Part shown: positions 47,400-60,240 of the stretch, one piece after another
Layout of the letters: the number at the start of each line of letters is the position of its first letter
Numbering within the stretch: the first letter of the stretch is position 1
NCBI GenBank assembly: GCA_009760855.2
Contig: WPIO01000005.1
Coordinates: 11,671,001 to 11,735,000 of the forward strand
DNA length: 64,000 nt
DNA from: Cristatella mucedo
Taxonomy: Eukaryota; Bryozoa; Phylactolaemata; Cristatellidae
Direction of reading: 5' to 3'
Program-made: the position numbers and the translations under genes
The notes under the pieces: model-generated
Seen by the model: only the letters and a program-made list of their open reading frames with translations
The model's database searches: none
Told to the model about the DNA's origin: nothing

Positions 47400-47730
47400 T
47401 CTTTCTCCAGAACAAGGACTTCGATAGTGTCTAGGTGCTAGTTCTGCTGAACCTCTCGGCCAAATTTGAGGATATTGGTCACCAACTCCTCCTTGAGCAC
47501 CCGTCGTCTTGCCTGGGAAAAAGTGCCACTGCAATGCAATGGTTTTGATTCGACCTCGGCAGGATATTTCAGAGGGTACGTGTCAACGCTCATGTGGCGA
47601 GTCTTCGAAAAGTGGGACACCCCAGGGATCTGTTCAGTGTCCATTTCTTTTTATAAAGCATATTGCCCTCTGGTCAATGTAATCACCAAGCACAATTTAG
47701 GCTTCATTCTAGGCATGACACACAGCTGCA
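47400..47730 (+). mobile_element. LINE RT fragment
   Basis: Decayed frames include a LLEHPSSCLGK-type segment and an NVITKHNLGF segment matching DVIAKHNLGFH of the LINE-A copies. Confidence 0.5.
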
Positions 47731-49879
47731 GGTGAGCTTTGATACTTCCTACCACCTTCCAGGAAGTCACATTCTCTCAAATCATTAGCAGAATGTATTG
47801 CTGACATTTGCACTAGAATGGAAGCTAACTTGCACTCAAATTGAAACGATATGACCGACCTAACAGCAACAGCCAAACTTTGTGTCGCTAAGAAACCGGA
47901 GAGCTCCAAATTGACTTGGCAGCATATCAAGTGCAGCCTCTACTTGGAATCATGGCGTCCTGCTACAAAAGGACCTCACAAGATGCTCACAACAGCTTAA
48001 CAGCCCTGTCTACCAACCGAATCTGATCAAAAACACTCCAGCCCGTTTACCACATCAGTTCCACGGTCCAGTCTACCTACTTTCAGCCACATAACATGGC
48101 AAAATCAGCATAATCAAAGTCAGCAAAATCAGTAATTACAATTTTGAAATTAAATGCCCAGCTCATGTACTGCCAGATAGCCAATGATCGCTGCTCAGAC
48201 AGGTCTCTTGCTTCAGTGCAAGGTGATGGGTATTACTCTCAAGATCAAGACGACCGACTTAATTTTTTTCGTGTCGTACTATCGAAGTGAATGTCCATTC
48301 AGGCACATATAAAATTCAATTAGAACTTGAGCCAGAGCCATATGGGGGGCCCACGAGGAGCATTGCGGGAGGAGGAAGGCTCAACTCGTTATAGTGAAGC
48401 TCACAAACCCATAACTTCCGTAGAAACTCCGGAAAAGACCGACTAAGCACGATAAGTATAATTTATGCTTGACTAGTTGAATGGGAAAACTTAAAAGGTT
48501 CGCCCTGGCTTGCACTCAAGCATGCTAAAGAGCCCACAGGTCATTAATCATAGCAAAGCTGGCATTCAATGAACCACTGGCACAAGCCGTACGACCCTCC
48601 ATTGTCCGCCCCCATCAAAGTAAGGACCCCCTCTTCTTCCGACTGACTGCCTGGATACAGTTTCCGCAAGCCAGAATTCAGACCAAGTGCTTACACGTTA
48701 AGCCATAGCTACGCATGCAATACCCTGAACGATTCGTGGACAATGATGACAGCGGTCTTAAGGCCGTCAGCCAAAGACCGTAGAATTCTGCATATACAGC
48801 TGCAATGACAATAGTTATCCAGTTACACAATGAGGGCAAGAGGCTTCGGTGACTTACCAATCCAGATCGGTAATACTTGCGCTTCAGAGGATCGTAACTG
48901 GCACATCAACATACAACTAACTAAACGGCATCACACACACATATGTGCTAGCAAAAGGACAGACCCAGAACAGGCTAGGAGCTTGGTACGCGAGCACCTT
49001 TCGAGGACATACACGAGGGGGGGAGGGGAAGGCTCAGGGGAAAGGAGCTCCGGGCGAAGCAGGTGTCAGGCTCACTAGGGAACTAAGGGTACACGCTCAG
49101 CTTTGGCCACTCTCAGCGTGACGGCGATTTCGAGAATAATAAGAGATTTAATCGTGCACACAAGTAGCTTTTGCTAAGCACGGAGATATAATCCCACGGA
49201 GGCGTGGTGCAGCCAAGCTTGACGAAATAGGAGGTTTCGTACACAGTTGCTGATCAAGTCATCGAAGATTTCCTCGAGAAGGCTAGCTTATCCGATAACG
49301 CATAGATACTTTTCAAGAGCGAAATAAGTTCAAGGACGTCCTAAGTAATAACGCAGCAGCCTCACGATAAGCGATCGACATCTGCTCGGTGTAACGTCCA
49401 GCGATTATGGACTATGAGGTTGACAGCTGAACATAAATTAAGAACTATAAGCTTTGCCACTGAGCTCGACGGCTGAACTTCTATTACGAACTATCAGTCT
49501 TGCCGCTGAATTAGAACTGAGCCGCTAGTGAAATGGCCGGGATAAGGTCGAGCGGGCATAACAACTACAACGTACATCTTACGCAATAGCAAGGAAGCAC
49601 AAAATAGCTGACGCACAAGATATCTGGTGCTGGAATGCATTATTTCAAGGCGATAGGGTGTCCAAATCCCAGGCGTACTGCATTTGCGGGTTGGAGAAAA
49701 CCTCAACTTACCTGCGGGACAGACCGCACGCCGTACCCCGGAACCAGATGAGTGAGTGATCTGCCGGAAGTCAGCTGATAATGCGGGTGGGCGGGACCCT
49801 TGCTCTGAGGGCCGCAGAGGGTTGTGGCTAGTTCATTGGTTATTGACAGATCACGCGATATCTATGCGCGGAGTAGCCG

Positions 49880-50280
49880 CGAGGGCTTAGCGAATGCCAA
49901 AAGGAGCTAGCCGGTTTTAGCTTCTTTTGAAGTTTTATAAATCATAGGATGTCGTAATTTCAGTGAGCGGGAATCCAAGACTTTGGGAGCATGCAAACTA
50001 AAGGTACGGTCACTGCATGATTTGAGGTCAGTTATAGGCACATCTTATCTACTGGAGTCCGTAGAGCGGTTGCCAGTATGCGAAGCCCGATGAAGTTTTC
50101 ACGATTGTTAAGTCGGCGCAAGAGAACTTGTAGTTAGTATTTATAGACTTAAAGTGCGTGACATAACCTTGCAGCTGAAACGCTGCTTGACGGGGAGCTA
50201 GCGCAGATCGGTGAGAAGAAGTCTTGCTAATAATAACAGGAATGACAAGTCTTGATTAGCGTCTAAAGAGAGCTGAATCT
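49880..50280 (-). mobile_element. LINE fragment, RT C-terminal region
   Basis: Reverse frames carry a decayed PVKQRFQLQGYVTHFKS-like segment and a terminal ACSQSLGFP block; very degenerate. Confidence 0.35.
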
Positions 50281-51329
50281 CTATTCAAGCGAATTAAAAC
50301 TCGCTTTAAGGAAAGCAATAACCAAAATTTAATGGCAAGAAACGCATCCTGTTCAGGAAGTTGTGCCAAAACACTCATAAAATCCTTGTTGGTCGGCAGC
50401 GCCTCCAGCTGGCTTTTTCGGGCTACTTTTCAGAAAGATACTGTAATTTTTTTTACACTGAATTACTTAGACCTTGAGAAGATGGCCTTCACGCACAAAA
50501 TTTGTCTCTACGCCTGGGAGCAGGGATTTCATTTTTAGGCGGCATCTATGAACTACTTCGGTGAAAATATCCAGACTTTCCTAAAAGTGGGCATACTGTC
50601 ATTTTTGCCTAAGGGGTTGTAAAGTATACCTTAAATTATTGAAGCTTCTTCTGCAAAAAGAACAGAAGTCAGGTTCCATAAGAGGCTACATTTTACTTTC
50701 AAAAGAAACTAAAGAGCTTTTTCTGAGGAGGCTGACCAGGTCTGCTTGATGATGCATCTCAGACGTGAAGTAGTGCCGCCTGCTTGGAGAGAAGGGCCGT
50801 CAGACCTAAAAAGGTTCTAGAAAAGAATCTCGCACACCCATTCAGAGCTTTATATCCATGTTGGTCTCTCGGGGTCACCATTCGATTAATAAAATAGAAA
50901 AATTGAATTTCTGAATCTGCTCTCTTTATCCTTGAAAAACCATGATTTACTGGTACTAACCGTAGCATTTTGGCCAAGGATGTTACAATTCACCCAGATC
51001 GTGCCGGGTTAGTCTTGTACGATAGAACAGTAGGGTCAAGTGAGCAATATCTAGTGAATCTTTAACACTCCTAAACACGGAAGTTGGGTAACCCTTGAGG
51101 ATAACCACCACGACTCCAGAGAGGGATTATTAGGCTTGATAATTATATAAATAAAACTATTAAAAATAAAGTACGAATGGAGATCTAATGTAAACAAGAC
51201 TCGAGCGACACAGTGCAGTTTTTTGAGAGCAGTTCTGCTGTGCAGGGTATCGGAAAGCCTGCTGTTCTTGACCCCCGGAGGGAAAAGTACACTACACTAC
51301 ACTAAAGGTCTTTATTAAGCAATTGTTTG

Positions 51330-51475
51330 TGGCCTATTGGTAAGGTGCGTTTACCTCATGGTTTGGAGTCCTTCAGCAGGCAATCTTTTCTTTTACACAG
51401 AGAGAGCGCTGATCACAACCAATTCTCTTCTGCTGTTATATAAAGAGGCTGCTTAATAAACTGCTCTTTATGTTT
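51330..51475 (+). mobile_element. SINE-B, diverged
   Basis: ggcctattggtaaggtgcgt A box, tttggagtccttcagcaggc B-box region, tcttctgctgttatataaag, aggctgcttaataaactg. Confidence 0.55.
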
Positions 51476-53261
51476 ATTTTTAATTATTTAGAATGGCCTA
51501 TAATGAGTGTTCTTCGCTAACGTAAGCGTCAGTGCCGGTCAAATTTTTTTTCAAAGGGTCGAAATTTTAGTTTTAATTTATGGCTAATTCATTTTTAAAT
51601 AGAATCCCAGCATTGCATCATTTGCGCTGCCTGAAGCTCTGGAAATAGGAATAAAAAGTCCTGTTTAGCCTTCGGAACAAGAATTTCGGTAGGCACGACC
51701 GCTGCGTGGAGATATAAGCTTTCCAAAGCTTTTAAAGAGTTAAATATTGTCAACATTAAGCATTTAAATTTTTTTTGAGTAGCTAGAGCGACTTCACATA
51801 TGAAATAATTAAATGTCTGCTGCTGTGTTTTAATGTAGCCCAGCGTCCATCTACCAATGTGCGCTAAACCTTCGGTGAGTCATCGATCTCTAGTATACGT
51901 ACGCTGGAGACGAAATAAACGGCGAGTCTCTTTCACAGTCCTGAGAGGAAAACGATTTTAAATGGGGTCATATGTTACCAGACTATGTTAATCCTAGAAA
52001 CTAATAGAAATTAGTGAAAGACCAAAAAGAAAATATAATTAATAAGGTATTTAATACTGTTACGTTTAAGTAAGTGTATGAGAAGTCGCACACGCCAAAA
52101 GATCCTAGAGGCAACACGGGTGTCATTACAAATCGCAGGAAGCGGCGCTGGAGCTAGTGGCCATATTGTCCCAATGATGCCATATAGAATACTAATTTCC
52201 CTGAATGGACTCACGTTTCCGGGCGGAGTCTTCGGCCGAAAGTCAAGCTAGTCACATAATGTGTCTAGCAGATTTAGCACATTTTTTGTCTATGAGAAGC
52301 CGACTCTGAGCATTCGTCTCATATTGACTGGACTGTCAATGCCGCTCGCCAATCTGTGGCTCATCAAAATCAGCGTGAGCTAAATTGCGCAGGCATACCG
52401 AGACAAAAAAGAAGACAGTCAAGCAGGAGCGTCCGAAACTGCAAAGCCAGGGTGAGCACTAGAGCCTTCCTCTCAAAATAGTTAGGAGGAAATGCGAACA
52501 TTACCCGTTTTTTGAGGCGCCTCTCCAACTCGCCGCTTTCTTCTCATTGGGATGCCTGATAAGTCATACGGCTTAACCAAACGATAGAAAATCGGGGTAG
52601 GCTTTTCAGAAACAAGCAGGTCTGGCTCTCGAGCACTTGCAGGTGCAAAGATTTGTGCTTACAACGCTTGGCTTAACAGCAATAATTTGATTTAAGATGC
52701 CGATTCGTGCTGCGTCTGTTTTGGAAATTTTTGCTTATGACGACAGTTGTGTGGTCAATCCCTTCTCAGGTCGTTGAGTTTAAGCAGTACTTGATTTGGT
52801 TTATTGCTTCATTTATGGTTTTATCGGTTTATGGGTTATATAGGATTAGGATTATGGTTGAATGAGTTGATGGCTTTACAAGTGTGAGTCGCTGCCGGAA
52901 GAGGAGCAGGCAGTGGGAAATAGGACGGAGGGGAGAACGGCGGTGCTGAGTAACGCTGCGAGCGTTGACGGAATACACAGGCATTGGAGCCCCCCTCGAT
53001 GTGTGCATGTCATCATTTCTGTACCGGCGTGCTTGGTGTCACAGCATCAGCTTGCACACTATATGATTATAATATGATAATAAGGCTGTAGATTGGTTGG
53101 TTGATAATGCAGAAGAAGAAAGTACTTGTGGTTGTCTCAATATGACAACTTCCAATCTTGTGACACTTAAGCGCGCTATGTAGCTTCTGAGGCCATGGGC
53201 TGCTCTTCTATAAGTTCACATGTCCCGAAGAATTCCAGAAAACTTCAGGAATATATAATTC

Positions 53262-53263
<2 letters not shown>

Positions 53264-53300
<37 letters not shown>

Positions 53301-53329
53301 ATATATCCATATATATATCCATATATTTA
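53264..53329. repeat. (TA)n microsatellite
   Basis: TA run with interspersed atatatcc units, adjoining the tail of a SINE-A copy; probably grew from that tail. Confidence 0.9.
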
Positions 53330-53475
53330 ATTCAATTTTATATAGCACTATAAGATAAATTAATCTTGGCCCTTCACATTTACCACAGAGCTCGAGCTCA
53401 CGACCTTGGTCGTCAAATAGTCTAATTGACCTCGGTCGTTAAAGGCGAGCACCTTAGCCACTGGGCCGAATTAGC
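53330..53475 (-). mobile_element. SINE-A, diverged
   Basis: ttttatatagcactataaga tail, agctcgagctcacgaccttg B box, cttagccactgggccgaatt A box. Reverse. Confidence 0.65.
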
Positions 53476-53924
53476 GTGGCAAGGAACACGAATGTTTTCT
53501 ACAGAAGGCTATAATCAGACTGCTGATCTTTCTTGCAAAACCTGAGCCGGTGGTGCTTTCGATCGTGGAAATACCTTTGCTATAAATGTACGAGTCGTTA
53601 AAAGCATGCAGACGTGGCTTCAACATAAGTTGTTGTCGCTCATGTGAAACTGGTTATACCGAGGTGCCGATGGCGCCTGGGATGCAGATATATAGATTTA
53701 TGAAGATTGCGTCCCGTGAAATCTCATTATCATGCAAGGCCCTGCAAGAGTGGCCGCTGCTGAAGTCGCCTTCGCTCGTGTAACACGAGCTAGGCCGAGA
53801 GAACACATCTTACACTCATATCACAACATGCGCCTGCAATAAAGATACTTGGAACAACAAAACTTGTTCCCCATGCATAAACTCATCACCTCAACGGTCA
53901 CCATTACATAGGTAACAGCTATGT

Positions 53925-54205
53925 ATGTATGTATCTCCGTCTGCAACTCCACAAGGCCACATAAACCATGTGGGTGTAACGCAGTAGAGTTTGGTCTAGC
54001 GAACTTACAGCTTAAATGGCTTTGGGTACGCATTCGGTGGTTAACAGGCTTCATCTCACGTAATAAAGAGAAATTGGGAAGCATTGCAGAGTCAGGAGAG
54101 CATTTGAGGTAGTTAGTAGCATAGAAGTAGCAGCTCGGGACCGCTGAAAAGGATGAGCCATAGTCGGCAGCAGGGAAGTAGTTCATGCAGAGTGGCTGAA
54201 ACCGC
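53925..54205 (-). mobile_element. LINE-B 3' end
   Basis: gtatgtatctccgtctgcaa, ctccacaaggccacataaac and catagaagtagcagctcggg match the copy at 41.1-41.7 kb. Confidence 0.7.
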
Positions 54206-54782
54206 CACTACCGAGGGAAGCACCAACACCCGCGGTGCAGAAAGTCTGATGGCTATGGATTCATGTCCTTGCTAAATTCAGCCTCGAAGCACTAACAGGT
54301 ACTGAGTTTACAGGAATCCTAATGACATGTATCTCAGGTGTGGTACGGAAGCAGAAGTGCTAGAAAAAAATTGCCGTCATGCGAATCACAACATCCTGTA
54401 GCTGGAGGTTTAAGAATGTGAGCAGAGCTACCTTCGTTTTAACCCATTAGAATATTTATGAGGATAGCCCTTCGTCGGGATTTCTTCAAGGTATTCTTCT
54501 TTAGGCACACCCACTGAGCAATTTGTACATAGTTAGGGTACGTCAGCTCCTCAAGCGCATATGTAGGTGCTGTGGTACTTTTTGCCGGCTTCCCGGGGAA
54601 CAGCAACAGCAGAGATCTCATGACATCAGAAGATGTATTAATGTACGCTGCGTATTGTCTGGATCTAATTTCTGTTGCCATCGTTATGTTTGAGTAAGTG
54701 TGAGAGCAGTCGCAGACGCTGGAAGATCGTATCGACAACACGGCTGTTAATAACAAATCGCACGGAGCCATACATGAGCTTG

Positions 54783-55065
54783 TGGCTATGCAATGTAATG
54801 TAATGCATCTCCGTCTGTAACTCCATAGAGCTACAAATACTGAGTGGGTATTACACAGAAGAGTTTTCGATAGCCCGCTCAAGGCCTATGCTTGCCTTGT
54901 GGTAGCCAACAGACTTCATCTCACGAAAGCAAGAGAAATTGAGAAGTATAGCTGGGTCAGGAAGGTAGTTGAGTTAGAGAGTTACATGGAAATAACAGCT
55001 CAGGACAGCTAGAAAGGATGTGCTACACTTGGCAATCGAAGAATAGATGTCGATTCTGGCCGACC
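54783..55065 (-). mobile_element. LINE-B 3' end
   Basis: tgtaatgtaatgcatctccg, tctgtaactccatagagcta, catggaaataacagctcagg; same family and orientation as its neighbour. Confidence 0.65.
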
Positions 55066-55777
55066 CAAGCCCCGGATAATACTGTAATCGCTGAATGGGC
55101 GGCTGTCGCCACCGGCAAGTGCTGCCTGAAGAAGCTGCCGAAATACGTCTATCAGACCCAACACATACGTCGGAGTGGTTAGCCGAGTCATCTGCTTTCA
55201 AAGCTCGCATTTTGCAGCTCATCAGTTACAACGATAGTCAGCTCACCATACATCACTGGTAGGCGCAGTCAGCCAACACTTTATCTTTTACAAAACTGAC
55301 ATGCCTCCGATGAATCCAAACAGGGGAGACTTTCTTATTACACTCCACAAACGCATAATTTTATTATCTCAGAATTTTCAGCATTTTCCGTAGCAGCAAT
55401 ATGCCACAAGTAAAATGTGCTCCGTCCTACGACGGCGTCGTCATACTAAAATTTGAGTTATCTGCTGTTCATTTAGCTCTCGTTTATTGAATCAATCTCA
55501 GTAGCTCAACCTACATGAGCGACACAGCCACCAGTATTGGTCGCCCCCCCCCCCCGCCGAAGTACCAAAGGGTGTGCTATGAACCCTTCCCCTTGTAAGG
55601 CATGCCTCCGGCGGCACTAGTACGTGAGCAGACAAACAGTACAGCTGTGAAATGGTGCACCCCTTCCCTCAGGACTTGGATTGTTCAGACAAATCCAAAA
55701 GCAAGGAAACTCCATGGAATATTTAAAGCTAAAACTAAGCAGTTCTCGTGGAATGCTGGCCGACGGGAAGTTTCCAG

Positions 55778-58700
55778 GTGGAAATGCAGCCTAGTGAATA
55801 CCGCACACTCGCCTTCCTACGCTCGTTACTCGATCGATCGCTACGGTGCGTTTCTGCTGAGGAGCTTATCACCATGTGCATTCACATTAGCTCATTGGTC
55901 GAGGGCAGGTGTTTATCTGCCCATCAGTAAACCGCGCTGCGCCTTGACACGATAGCAGTTCAAGGATCGATGGATTTTCTATCTACTGCTCATGCCTCCC
56001 AATTGAGCCTCGCTGATGATGGCCGAAAGCTTGCACTGTGCCGCCGTGTCAGCCTCTCAGAGGGCAGACGTGTCACTACTCTCTCCAGTCTTCATCCGAA
56101 AATTATGCCCACATGGCGATACAATACAGCTTCACGGTGGCATATGATCTTGGCTGAAGCCCATTTCTTAGCAATACTCCGAGCACCCGCCGGCAGAATG
56201 AGCAGATACGTCGTGCGCCGCTGTCGGTACCGCTCACTCGTGCAAGTAGGAGGTCCAGACAGAACAACTCGGAAGCCAGTTATCGGTAGAAGGGTTTGAG
56301 CAGGTTAAGAGCTGGTTCGGCCGAAGCAGTACTAGACTTACGTGGTTCTGAGAGTGGCTACTCAGACATCATATCTCCGATATCTGGCGCATAGCTAGGC
56401 AAGTGGACTGCAGTCTCAGAAAATGCCCTACACTTTACAATGCCGGTGTCCGCGGTTGATATCCCGCAGGCTGTGCTTGCCGCAAGCTTTTGGTACAACG
56501 ACCTCTTTGCTATGTCTGCAGGTGGAGTACACAAGCAGCCGATGCAGTGTGCCTCCTAAATGACTTGAGACTCTCGCTATCCTGCTGGACGCTTATTAAG
56601 CCTCTCCAGGCATAAAAATGCCTGGCGGTGTAATCTGCGGACCCAGAGGAGTTATCTGCGGACGAGCGCCTATGCACTACATAAAAGTTAATTAATACGA
56701 TAGAACAGATATAACACCCAGTGGTTAAGGTGCTCGCCCCGATCAAGATCTCCCCGAGGTCGTGGGCTCGAGCCTCGTGACATATGTGAAGCGCCTGAAT
56801 AGAGATTGAGTTCCCTTAGGACGCTATACAAATGAATTATATATATATATATATATTTATGTAATATATACATGAACGCAACTCTTCTGTTTTTTAAAAT
56901 AAAGTCTTGACGAGCGGTTTTATAGAAACCTAGTATTTCCGGCAGCTGAATTCATTTTGATGACCGTTGCAGAGCAATTAATTGCAGCAGCGGCTGCATG
57001 GTCGGATTGCCAGCCCTGGCTAGTCTGCAGACTTCCCGTTGATCTAAAATGGCCAGAGTCTGATGCACGATTGCAGTTTTCTGCTCATCGTCTTTCCACT
57101 CTTATTCTCAATACCTTTGCTTGCGTGGCTCCTGGCCCAGGGTGTCAACTATCTGCAGTTCCTAGCTTGGCCGGTAAACGAGAGTAAACTGGTCTCTCAT
57201 CTCACGGAGGCGCGTTAGCTGTAACCTGGGTGATACCTCTTATTGGTGAAAATACATTTTTACCGATACTTACCAAGGGCTTGTGGCTATATTCAAAATC
57301 CTCCCGTTATTCCGAAGATGCATTGTTGAAAGCACTCGAGTCAAAACTTGTACATTATCCATATTTCTCTGACTATGCCGCTGCGGCGGCAGCGGTGACG
57401 GTATGAAAGAAGCATAAGCGACTGGTCGCTCTCTCAGCGCCAGTACAGTCCTGTACAGTCAGTACAGTCCTGACTCCGTGCCTAGGGGGCATCGAGGGAT
57501 ACTAGCACGGGTCTCAAGAAATCTTCCGCGGCAAGTACAGGCTCTCGCGATACAATGCGCTTCGCGTTAGCGAAGGCCCGCAGAGGGACCTTTTGCCAGG
57601 TTCAGTGAACGTCTTTTCCAGCCGGTAGGTGAAATATCGTCTTGGCTTCCGTTTGTCCGGAACATGTCAGCAAAACTTTTTCCAGGGTTCAAAAAGCGTC
57701 GAAAGTCTGTTTTATAGGTGGTGATTAAAAGTTTGCAAGTCGCTTGGATTTCCTCGAGGTCCTGCTGCAGGCTTCGAGCCGGCAATTTCTGGCCAATAAA
57801 CGGGTATGGCAGTGCACGGACGATACACTGGCTTCCACTGTGGCAAAGGTCAAGCTCCTAACCGCACTTGAGTACATGGTTAAAGCTTTTATTGTGCTTC
57901 TCAACCGTTGAGCAAGCGACCATAATTTCATCGATATACCTGAAAAACCTTCGGATATCGGCAAAGTTGTCACCAATAATGCAAGGAAACACCTCTGGGG
58001 TGCAGGATATACCAAACGACTGGCATTGGAACAAAGTTCAAAGGATGCGGCCGCAATGGTCAGCAGGCTGCTGACTGTACCAAGGAACCTGTACCTGCAC
58101 GAAGCGAGACCCAGCATCATATGTGGAGAGGTAGTTATACCAATTTAACAAAGATCTCACCGCGTATCTCCAGCTAATCGTGCTCGCGGTATATAGCTTG
58201 GTTCAGAGAGCCGGGATGTATACTTGTTAAACAAAGTTTATCAAAGCCAGGCTCGGTGACTGTCACAATAGGACTAACCAAGTAAGGAACTACACTAACC
58301 GGTTTCAGAGGGCCATCCCAGATCATTTCTGTTATTTTTGATGCCCGTGTCATGATGTTAGAATAGGCGACCTGTAACGGTTGCTACACAGCCATGTCAT
58401 TACCTCGAAGTTTGACAGTGTACTTGCTTGGCAACGAACCCACATTTCCAAAGATAGCATAACTTTCGGGTAGAAGAGCTTATTCGATGTTTGTGGGAGC
58501 ATTAACAGCCAGTGCCTGACCAGAAGCTCCCAGAATCCTGAGGATACGATTACCTAGGTATGATGGAAAATCAATCGCCACAACCACGATGTACGGACAA
58601 CTATGGCTGCGTTTGCAGCATTGAAAAAGACAGGGCCATGACACACATATGTTGTAGCGTTTTATTCTAAGCTAACATTTTTGTGTTATTCCCCAATGGA

Positions 58701-59963
58701 ATTTTATTTGTCCAAAAGTTCTACGTCTCCAAGGAAAACAAATTACACGTAGCACCGCTATCCACTCTTAGGATGAGACCACGTACCAGCACGTTGAACG
58801 GGACCTCCACAGCTATAGGTTCAAACGATTCACCCGGCTGTCATAAGCCCATCATTCCTGCTAAAATTCTGCGACGTGGTCGCGTCTGACCATTGACTTG
58901 TTTGATGTTAGGGCTCTCGGCACATAGGCTGGACATTGTGTAGCCTACCAGAGATGGAGCCGGTCTTACTATGTACTGGGCATTTCCCGTTTATTATCAT
59001 AACCCATTTTAACTATGAGGAGGGTGGGAAGCAATGGCAGTGACAATGACTTCATTGAGGTGCGAGTATTTTTGAATGCAAGCCCCGCTTAAAGATTCGT
59101 TCCAAGGTCGAATCTGACAACTCTTGAATACAAACTAAGTCATCAATTTGGCCCTGCTCAGACATGAATAATATATGCAAGTTGATACATGCATTCATAC
59201 AATCCCATCTCAAGCTTTGTAACTCACTGCTCGCAGATCGGGCCAAAACCCTGCTGGTCTATCGTCAGCACCGCTCTCGCCGCATTGCATAACTGCTTGC
59301 TAACCTGCAATGGCTTCCTATCAAGCAGCGCATTGACTTAGAAAGCTTTTGCCATTCATATTTAGCTTAGAATGACAAGCGCTGCCTGCAGCCAGAAGGA
59401 CGGAGCCAGGAACAAGGCGAAGGTCGGATGGAAGTAATTGTAGGTACTCGTGTTTTCAGTTCACAAACAGAGCGTATCTAACCTTTGCACGAACTCGAAA
59501 AGAGATTCCATAACGCATGACACGTTACTACTAATTTTGTGTGTGCACAAATTGTGCAGTTCTGAATGAAATTGACAAGTGATCCGGTGTTGCGAAGGGC
59601 CCGAGCACACTGCGCAGCTGCTGCACAGCGGCTTTTAAGAAGTCTATCTTGCACTTGAGAATCTTAAGATCAGCGTTTTTTACTACATTATCACATGGAC
59701 TAGCTTGTTACCCAATTCCAATAACGAAGTGCGATGCGGTTATTGAGATGTTAGCGTTTGTTGTGAAGCTATTGCAGGCCAACTATGGTTCTGTTCACAC
59801 AATTGTGACAAACAAATTCGCACGACATCGTACTTTAAGTAAACTAATTTTTACATTCTTGAATCATTTGGGTTCACTGCAAAACGAAGGCTGTTCGGAA
59901 ACGGACACCGGTTACTTCCGGAGTCTGGCAAATGTCCTCGCCCGGTTACTAGAGCTGCTTTAG
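55778..59963 (+). CDS. Unassigned multi-exon gene, 3' part; weak MMS22L-like C-terminus
   Basis: Candidate exons: A 55778-55908 (after tttccag; open for VEMQPSEYRTLAFLRSLLDR and onward), B 56973-57173, C 57219-57400, D 59598-59963 ending in TGA/TAG-free frame to stop. B, C and D join in phase; A to B does not, so an exon between them is missing or A is spurious. The predicted protein is helical and solenoid-like (WVIPLIGENTFLP, EDALLKALESKL, TLRSCCTAAFKKSILHL, AVIEMLAFVVKLLQAN, TLSKLIFTFLNHLGSL). Several blocks resemble, in order, the C-terminal region of MMS22L, the TONSL partner in replication-fork repair, but identity is low and from memory. B and C read as one frame broken by a single TAA unless a 45-nt intron (57174-57218) is removed. 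It could also be a decaying gene. The dead Gypsy pol on the opposite strand lies in the C-D intron. Confidence 0.33.
56710..56855 (+). mobile_element. SINE-A
   Basis: acccagtggttaaggtgctc A box, aggtcgtgggctcgagcctc B box, tgtgaagcgcctgaatagag, ggacgctatacaaatgaatt and a (TA)n end. Confidence 0.85.
57560..58900 (-). pseudogene. Degenerate Ty3/Gypsy-type pol remnant
   Basis: Broken minus-strand frames show an aspartic protease fragment (VDSGAT near 58762-58750) and, downstream, reverse-transcriptase blocks (GISCTPEVFP near 58010-57985; YIDE, a decayed form of the YIDD box, near 57940-57925). A poorly preserved stretch follows to about 57560. Several stops and frame changes separate the blocks, so no product is expected. 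No LTR was recognised around it. It lies on the same strand as the pol-less gag-protease element to its right, but the intervening LTR and host-like sequence argue for a separate insertion. Confidence 0.6.
59200..59350 (+). mobile_element. LINE-A RT fragment
   Basis: LCNSLLAD and LLANLQWLPIKQRIDLE match FCNSLLAD and LLADLHWLPVKIRIDF of the copy at 23.8 kb. It lies in the intron before exon D of the candidate gene. Confidence 0.6.
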
Positions 59964-60104
59964 CGGCTTAGTTCTGTCCGAATGTGGAAGCCGCCGCTCG
60001 AATTGGGAGCAATGGCCACGAACTAGCTTTGCTTTGCCTTAAATTGCCAGAACCAAGGCTCCTACGCTTCCCACTTTCTCTTTGTTGAAGATGAATGATG
60101 AGAT

Positions 60105-60240
60105 GATGTTGAGATGAAGTCTGTTGGCTACTGAATGCGTACCGAAAGTCGCTTAGGCTGTGAGCTAAAAAAAATTCTCCCACGTAACACCCACATAGTC
60201 TTTTTGGCTTTATGGAGGTACAGACAGAGATACATTACAC
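60105..60240 (+). mobile_element. LINE-B 3' end
   Basis: gaatgcgtaccgaaagtcgc, acgtaacacccacatagtct, aggtacagacagagatacat; opposite orientation to the other copies. Confidence 0.6.

Larger units (their letters stand above)
45373..55777. other. Long spacer beyond the CTR1 5' end
   Basis: About 10 kb in which I find only SINE and LINE debris as listed. The 46.3-47.4, 48.0-49.8, 50.6-51.3 and 51.5-53.2 kb stretches show no motif I can name; a related block recurs at about 52.08-52.16 and 54.71-54.79 kb. The CTR1 promoter should lie just above 45,373. Confidence 0.45.
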
